Both the position numbers and the translations under genes were made by a program. This document shows, piece by piece, positions 57,200-64,000 of a stretch of DNA of 64,000 bases (positions within the stretch are counted from its first letter, which is position 1; each line of letters starts with the position of its first letter). Origin of the DNA: Alopecurus myosuroides (taxonomy: Eukaryota; Streptophyta; Magnoliopsida; Poales; Poaceae); assembly GCA_028641055.1 (NCBI GenBank), contig CM054059.1, forward strand, positions 113,865,392 to 113,929,391. Direction: 5' to 3'. Below the pieces are notes generated by a model. That model saw only the letters and a program-made list of their open reading frames with translations. It made no database searches and had not been told where the DNA came from.

Positions 57200-59118
57200 C
57201 ACAGTCTGTTTTCTCTTGATTAAAATGGGAGATTTTCTTTCCATCCTAATACCTCAGAGTTGTGTGGGTTCCACATACTCCTGTTCTAAAGTCTCAAAAT
57301 CCCGAACCTCGAGATCTGCTTTCCATCTCGAATGTATCAGTTATCCTCTGCTCAAGTTCTCTCGGAGTTATGTTGTCTCTTGAAAAATACTTTGTGATTG
57401 CTATTCATAGTGTTCTTTAAGACACGAAGAGAGTAGTTACTCCTTTGTTTTGGTTTTTAACCTTGGACTTGAACCGAAGGTCCCAGAATGTGCTGAATTG
57501 CAGTGAGTTGAGTCATGAGGTTTCTTAACCATGTGGTGCTCACGCTATCAGTACAGGATGCTGACCTTTAACCCAAGATCCATTCTGTTGGCCTGAGGAA
57601 TATCTTCTACCTCTGGATGGCTAGGTAATATCAACTCCAATAGCTATAGGCTTTCTTCTGGAACCGAAAGGGATCACAACAAGAGTGATCATCATGGCCT
57701 TCACATCTTTGTTCTTATTTCAGCTATACCAACCTATTGGCATGGGTTCTACAAATGAGTATAACCCTGTGCAGTTAACGTGATCCTAGGAATTCTCCTG
57801 AGCATGTTTCTACCTTTTAGTTGCTCTCAAATCTTCATCCGGTGTTTTGGACATCAAATTGCATATCTGTGTTGGAGTCTTCCAATGCATCTGCTTTTGT
57901 GTTCCGTCAGAACATTCCACCTTGGGATGTCAGGAGAAACAAACTCCAGTACCTCATTCATCTCTAGGACTAGGTCAAAGTTTTGTAATCCACAGAATAA
58001 AGAAGTTTCATTAGCTTCTATTTTGTTCCACCTTCGAGTATCACACTCTTACATATCAAGAGGTCATGCCTAGCTTCATGGCCTTACTGATGAAGTGATG
58101 CTCCTACACATCTTCACCCACCATTTCTCCAAGCTTGAATGCTTGAGTATGATGGGTCTATGCGTTGGTGTGTGTACCAGATATTCCTAGCAATTCTTAT
58201 TGCTTTGGAAAATCTAAGAAACATTTGTATCCTTCTTAGCACTATTGGTCACCCGGTCCCTACATAAAGTTTATCGTGTTACCAAATCCGTTCTTTCTGA
58301 TGCATCTTCTTGGTCAGAGAGTTAGGTTCATGCTGAAGCTCTCAATACCATATCGGTTGCTCTGAAAAGCAAGATTCCTTCCAAACTCCGAGACATACCG
58401 ATAGGTTGTGATATTCTGGTTGTCTTTCTAGAAGTATCACCAGGTTTGTTACCTGACCGTGATGTCTACACGAGGGGTATCTGAATTGCTCCTATCTCCA
58501 AGGAACTCTGCTGAATATCCTGGACTAGTTGGTTGAGCTTAAACAACAACTTGGACAGTTGAAAGACACAAACTCATCCCAACTTGATCCTTCATTATAG
58601 GATGTCTAGTTCTTCTGTTTTGAAGAAGGATAGTATTTCCTTTGTGGACATTCTATCATCCTACCTTGATTTGATTTGGGTTATGACTATCTCTACGGTG
58701 TTTTCACTCATGGTGTTTTGCCTAGGTACACCTTAATGTCCTTTGGTCAGACCAATGTTTTGCCTTGTTAATATATCATATGAATCCCTCTTCTTGGAGT
58801 GTTTTGATAAGTGTGTTTTCGAGCCCATCGATGACATCCCTATTTTCCCAAGTTGCAAGAGGTTCATGTTGAACACTTGGCACTAATGTTGGAAACTTTT
58901 GAGAACCATCTTTCTGTCATTCCGAAGTTGTGTTCTCGATGTTCGAAGTGACTTGCTCGAGTTCATGTTCTTATGGTGAAAGTTGTCGTCGTGGATCCGA
59001 GTAGAGTTTTCTTGTTCCTTCGGGAATAATCCCAAGTCGGTCATGGATGTGTGGACAATTCTTGATATGGTGGATTGTTACCTCCATTTCTTGAACCAGT
59101 TTTGTATCCACACCCAAG
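57200..59118 (+). pseudogene. Decayed pol of element E
   Basis: Resumes E after F. No long frame survives, but RT landmarks can be read in pieces: LPDRDVYTRG near 58460, MSFGQTN near 58738 (for MPFGLTN), EPIDDIPIF near 58825 (for the YIDDILI catalytic motif) and, past another gap, VDPSRV-like and GLAGYY-like pieces near 58990-59080. The first 1.2 kb shows no recognisable motif. It ends abruptly near 59118, with no RNase H, integrase or 3' LTR. Heavy decay suggests E is much older than F and H. Confidence 0.65.
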
Positions 59119-59935
59119 TGATGCTAGGTTGAGACTCCAAGTGCAGAGTGTGTAGCTAGTGGCAAGCCTTCCTCCCCACGAGGGTGACTCGAGGGTTTAT
59201 ATCAAACTCTTGGGGAGCCAGTATTTCAGCAGTTGTCTTCCAAGCTTCCTTCAGGATCCTACAAAAAAGTAGAGAATTTTGTGCCCTCAACCTCACCAAG
59301 TGGTTGTCAAGCACAAGGTGTGAGACTTCTAAATTGCAATGCAAAACTGAAAGTAAATGAGCAATAATTAAATCTACTACTAAATGCAAATGAGAAAATA
59401 AATATGCAATGGATTGTTTCTGTATTTTTGTGATGCAAGTGGTGATGGAGATAATGTAAATTCGAATTGGAGATGCAAGTAAAGTAAAGTGCAAGTAAAG
59501 TAAATTGCAGAAAAGTAACTAGAGTATTTTCTTATATTTAAAATAGGACCAGGGTTCATGGTTTCACACTTGCACTCTCTCAAATAAAGTGGTAGACGGT
59601 GGACATAAAGAATTACATGTGAAATTACAATAACATGTTTAACATTGAGTACTTTCATATGGGCATCACGTCCTAGCATAGAGATCTCTACGGTCATATT
59701 GATCCCTCTTATACTCCACCAAGATGCGAAATAAATCATAACACCTCGATAATTAAGGAAAAACCAGAGTATAGCTTTAAGCAATGTGACATGAAGTTGA
59801 AGTAAGAACTTGCTAGATCTAGTCATGAAGATTGATTAGTGTCACTTCAAATCCCCGGTAACAAGGTACTCCTTTTTATCCCTAGTGAGGTAACTAAGAA
59901 AGGTTTAACAAAACCTAAGTGGATCGCTGAACTTC
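59119..59935 (-). mobile_element. Inverted LTR remnant, Athila-like
   Basis: Starts TGATGCTAGGTTGAGAC with CCAAGTGCAGAG, comparable to TCAAGTGCAGAGG near the start of the solo LTR on the plus strand. Later parts (CAGGGTTCATGGTTTCAC, GGCATCACGTCC) resemble widespread grass LTR text. Its other end is missing, cut by element G. No gene is seen. Confidence 0.5.
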
Positions 59936-60448
59936 TGTCACTTTCACAGCACTAGCCACCCTGATGGAGGGATGATAACCCGATAGGCTAACGCCAAGAA
60001 GTAACTCGGCCCAAAGGACGCTGCGCAAGACCCGGCTTATGGAAAGGGAGCTTCTAGAAGGCCCAGCAGTGTAAGCCTCGTAACCCGGATTGTGGGTTCC
60101 GGTAAGGAAGTTTAGGGTTTGCAAGCGGTGTCCGGGTAGGATTCAGAGTACGCCTTGGATAGTAAGCCAGGGGATCCGGGCACCATATAAGCCGGCCCCT
60201 AGGGTTAGATCGACGGGTACACAAGAGACACAAGTTTACGAGATAGAGATCGTGAGATATCGAGTATCCATTGTAACACGAGTATTGAGGTAGTATATTC
60301 AGATCATAGACTCGGCGACTTGATTGCCGGCTACCAGATCGTATATCACCATGGTTTCCCTTGAGCTAAACCCTCTCCCAAACACCAGAGTCGATTTGCC
60401 CCAAGACAAGTTACCCCCGGTAACGTCTGCCGTGACTATCCCACGACA
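59936..60448 (+). mobile_element. 5' LTR of element G
   Basis: Ends CCACGACA at 60448, two bases before a tRNA-Lys primer site. The start is uncertain: TGTCACTTTC at 59936 fits the TGTC...GACA symmetry, while TGATGGAGGG at 59962 is an alternative. CCATATAAGCC near 60184 may hold the TATA box. Confidence 0.65.
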
Positions 60449-63400
60449 GTTGGCGCCCACCGTGGGGCTCACGTCCAAGGGTGTTTACGTCACGGGAGAA
60501 GCTCGGGAGAACATGAAGAATCTCGTCGTCGGCGAGATCTACACCAACCCTGAAGGAGAGAAGATGGTGGACGATTTTGGCTGGGGGCCAGAGTCGGATC
60601 TGCTCGAATCCGGATCCGTCATCACGATCGGCCGGGTCAACGTCTTCGTCGGTATGGTACGTGCGTTCGGTTCAATCCCTGACGATTTTGGATTTGATTC
60701 TGTGTCAGGAGAGGCCACCCACGTTCAGTCGGACGGAGAAGAATCGGTCGGGACGGTGGATCCGACAGATGAGCCCACCACGAAGAGGGAACAGCCGGAG
60801 GAGCCGGCATGGACCCCGCTTGGCCGGGTCATAAGGGAGGATGATACCGAGTCTATCTTGCACCTGCTGGAGGACCGGTACGAGGAAGATAGCTACGATG
60901 AGGAGGAATATGAGTCTTCGCCAAGCATTGCGCGCTAGGTCGCGGTCTACACGGCCCCTGCAACCAATCTCAATCAGGGGAGCGTGACTACGGCCGCGGT
61001 TGGAGCGGCGCAGGCATTGGCCCAGCAGCAAAATCCGGCGGAAGGAAATCCGGTTCTGACCCGGGTTGACGGAGAGTCGGCTTCAGTCACCAACCGAGCG
61101 GCGGATAGCGAGATGCAGGCAAATATGTTCGGGTTCTTGGCTAACAGGGCGCCAGGGGCGGGTCCTTCGAATCCGCAACACCCGGTCCTGTTCAGTAACA
61201 ATATTGTCTTGGACCCAACAGTGTTAGCTACTGTAATAACTCCGGAAAACGCCGCGGCACGTGCCAGGGACTTGGAGGTAGCACGCCGCGCGCTAGAGCA
61301 ACAAAGAAGAGATGTAGAAGCAGAGAAGCAAGGGGTAGCCACGCGCCAACGCGAACTGGACGCGCTGGAGAGCCGGCTCCGAGCCGAGACAAGCAGGGTG
61401 CATCAGAGATACCAGACAAGATTACCGGCGATGGGTGGAGTCATAAACCCTAACGCACTATTCATCACACCCCAGGATCAACCGATTCCGGCTGTGAATC
61501 AGGAAACTGTGCATCAACCGGCAACTGGAGCAGGACAGCCGGCAAACGTGCAAGCCGGATTACCCACACTGCAAACTGGGGCCCCTGTCGGCAACACAGC
61601 GCCACAACCACCACCATCACGATTTCGTACACCACCAGGTCACTTCAATAACCCCATGGATAACGTATATGCCGCAACGTTAGCATTGAATCAGATCCCC
61701 GTAAGAGAGTCACCCCATGCGGAGCAGACCCGACGGGCGATCGATTTGTTGCATACGGCGGTGGCTCAGCAGGTTAATTACCCGGATAATAGGAGTGGAA
61801 TGCATGGAACACCTTATATCAGCCAGCAACATGGCAATGCCGGTAATATGCAAACAAGTTCAGCGCGACGGAGGGCAGAGCAGCAGCAAATGCCGCCTCC
61901 TCCCCACGCGCAAGCAGCACCAGCAGTATCAGCAGCACAAGCTATTGTGGATAGTTCCAGAGCCAGGAGAGCCGCGGTCGGGTCTGCGGTGTATGGACCA
62001 GCAGTAGCGCCACGTCCAGCCGTACCTCCCGCAGGATCGCATGTTTCACGGGTGAGGCCAGTACCGACTAATCTCGCTGGGCCCAAATGTCTGACGGATA
62101 ACATCAGGGCTGAGCCTTACCCGGATAAATTCAAGGAACCGGGTAAAGTAGTGAACTACGAGCCAACTATGGATCCCGAAACATGGTTGAGCTGATATGA
62201 TATGGCTATGTCGATCCGCAACGTGTCCGAAAACCTTCAAGCCAAGTTCATGTACCTAATGATGTCGGAAGGAGCAGCAAAGTTGTGGTTCAACAATTTA
62301 CCGGAAGGATCTATCAAGTCGTGGGGTGAGTTGAAAACTGCGTTTATCAAGCACTTTCACGGAACATGCAGGAAGTTGTTTACTATCGACGATCTGGAAC
62401 GGTGTGTACAAAAGAAGGGAGAGTCGGCGCGCAGCTGGGTGCGCCGGGTTATGGAGATATTGTATTCATCTACAGATATTCAGCCGAAAGATGCGTTGCA
62501 GGCTATGGCCAAAACAGGCAAGTATACACCTTTAGTGCAGAAATTAACTCGCATGAAATCCAGTCGGAATGCTTCAGAAGTTACAATGGGAGAACTAATG
62601 GATGCGTGCAACAAACATGCCGCAACGGATACCACGGAAGAGGACGTTGATGACAAGAAAGCAAAAGCAAATACATGCAATAATGGAAGAACCGGCAATG
62701 GATCTACGCCGGGTAACCATGGAGGTAACAATGGGAACAACCAGAACAAGCGCCCGTTCGAGGGGAATTCCGAGTTTGGCGCCAGCACAGAAGCCAGGTC
62801 TTCAAGGCCCAGGGCAGAAGGAAATTTCAACGCAGGAAATCATAACGGAGGAAATTATCAAGGGCCACCAAGGCCGGGTAACAACTGGGATATCTTCAGA
62901 ATGGAGTGCCCGAAACACAGCAGGAACGGAAGGCCAGCTAACCACTCATTGGAGCAATGTGCGGATTTGCAGAGATGGAAGAACGAGGAAGTGAACAAGG
63001 CTATGCGAGGTGCAGGCCGGGGAGGAGGACCGGGTCCGGGTGGAAACCCGGGCAACGGCCCACCCCCAGCAGGCAACCCGGGAGTTGGGAATCCGGGTAA
63101 TAACCAGGGAGGAGCTGGAGGCTTCCAAGCCAACCCCAAGCAATTGGGCCAATACCACGTTCACACCACAGGAATTTCTAACAAGGATAGAAAGATACTA
63201 AAGAAGGCAGTAAACTCGGTCTCCTCGGCTGTCCCGAGATACCTGAGGTGGTCCGAGCAGGATGTAACGTGGAGCAGAAGAGATCATCCGGAAAGAATAG
63301 AACACCCGGGAGTCCTAGCATTGGTGGTTGCACCACATGTTAATGGTTATGAGCTGAAAAAGGTCTTAATGGACGGTGGAAGCAGCATCAACATCCTATA

Positions 63401-64000
63401 TTGGGAAACTTTCTTACGCATGGGTCTCAAGGAGTCTCAGCTACAGAAAAGTTCAACAGTTTTTCATGGAATAGTGTCGGGTCACTCAGCGTGCCCTGAA
63501 GGAAAGATTACCTTGGAAGTTGCTTTCGGAGAATCAAAGGATAATTTCCGGGTGGAGTGGCTCACGTTCGAAGTGGTGAAGTTGCGCAGTCCTTATCACG
63601 CGCTATTTGGGAGGCCGGCTTACACCAAGTTCATGGCCAGGCCGTGTTACGTCTACCTACAGCTAAAGATCCCGGGTCCTAAACAGACCATCACCATACA
63701 TGGGAGCCGGGATATAGCGGCTGAGTGTGACGAAGGAGATGCGGCAATGGAAGAACAAGCCTGTAGAAACGAGGAGCTTAAGTATCATCGGTCTCAAGTA
63801 GACCCGGATGATAGGACAGCGCTGAAGAGGCCAAACACTGAGGATGAGAGAGCAAAATTCAAAGCGGCACAAGATACAAAGATGGTAGCCTTCGTCGAAG
63901 GCGATCCCTCCAAGCAATTTGCTATAGGATCTAACTTGGATGATGAGCAGGAAAAAGCACTTGTGGAGTTTATTCGTTCAAATCAGGATGTGTTCGCTTG
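60351..64000 (+). pseudogene. gag-protease of element G, running off the window
   Basis: The frame starts at an ATG in the LTR (60351, MVSLELNPLP; 60324 is an earlier in-frame ATG) and passes through the primer site (RQLAPTVG). One frame then runs to 64000 with two stops, TAG 60936-60938 and TGA 62193-62195. Parts: acidic region, helical QRRDVEAEKQG segment near 61300, capsid domain after DPETWLS (KLWFNNLPEGSI, then HFHGTCRK), asparagine/glycine-rich tail, Cys/His cluster (CPKHSRNGR, then HSLEQC), and protease with active MDGGSSINILY near 63370. No stop precedes the RT region, unlike C and D. The two stops suggest a recently disabled copy. Confidence 0.85.
60451..60467 (+). other. Primer binding site, tRNA-Lys (element G)
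   Basis: TGGCGCCCACCGTGGGG, identical to element D's site. It marks G as a third Tat-type element, in plus orientation. Confidence 0.9.

Noticed and set aside
1..64000. CRISPR arrays, operons, rRNA genes or intact tRNA genes
   Set aside because: None seen. The repeats are LTRs and simple sequence, and the only tRNA-like segments (in H) lack a paired acceptor stem.

Overview
The window is intergenic DNA from a large-genome grass. LTR structures, leaders and coding motifs look like those of the Pooideae (wheat, barley, rye and oat alliance), but I cannot name the species. One host gene lies at the left edge. Almost everything else is LTR retrotransposon sequence, mostly Ty3/gypsy, stacked in nested insertions that can be ordered by target-site duplications (TSDs).

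Layout. 1-911: 5' part of a minus-strand gene resembling the plant GIR1-like zinc-ribbon family, with a TATA box at 1035-1042 and a Tourist-like MITE (1387-1659) upstream. 2142-3538: inverted solo LTR. 3796-11828: Athila-type remnants, namely LTR A with tRNA-Asp primer site and broken gag, a 3' non-coding region ending in a purine tract, then two LTRs head to head (8157-9748 minus, 9753-11320 plus) and element B's gag start. Element C (Tat lineage, tRNA-Lys primer site) enters B at 11829. Element D, a close relative of C in inverted orientation, sits inside C's RNase H region at 17851-27718 (TSD TGCAT). C's integrase resumes at 27719 and is cut at 28785 by element E (3.5 kb LTR, tRNA-Met primer site). 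E is split by element F (32579-57194, TSD TGTTC, 6 kb LTRs), and F is split by element H (39448-48260, TSD TCGCT, 4.2 kb LTRs around only 476 bp). E's decayed pol follows at 57200-59118, then an inverted LTR remnant and the 5' half of a third Tat element, G, running off the right edge.

The nest is B > C > (D; E > F > H). D keeps a nearly intact gag-protease-RT reading frame and a spliced antisense gene (18940-21883), but has lost RNase H and integrase. C carries those domains in damaged form. F and H show no coding capacity I can recognise and would need proteins from other elements. LTR similarity fits the nesting: H's LTRs are almost identical, D's differ at about three sites in 553 bp, and F's differ by very roughly 1% by eye.

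Most interesting for follow-up: D's six-exon antisense gene, whose five introns all keep frame; an in-frame stop at the same protease/RT boundary in C and D; gag frames that start inside the LTR and translate through the primer site in C, D and G; and H, whose LTRs make up about 95% of its length and contain a tRNA-like segment.
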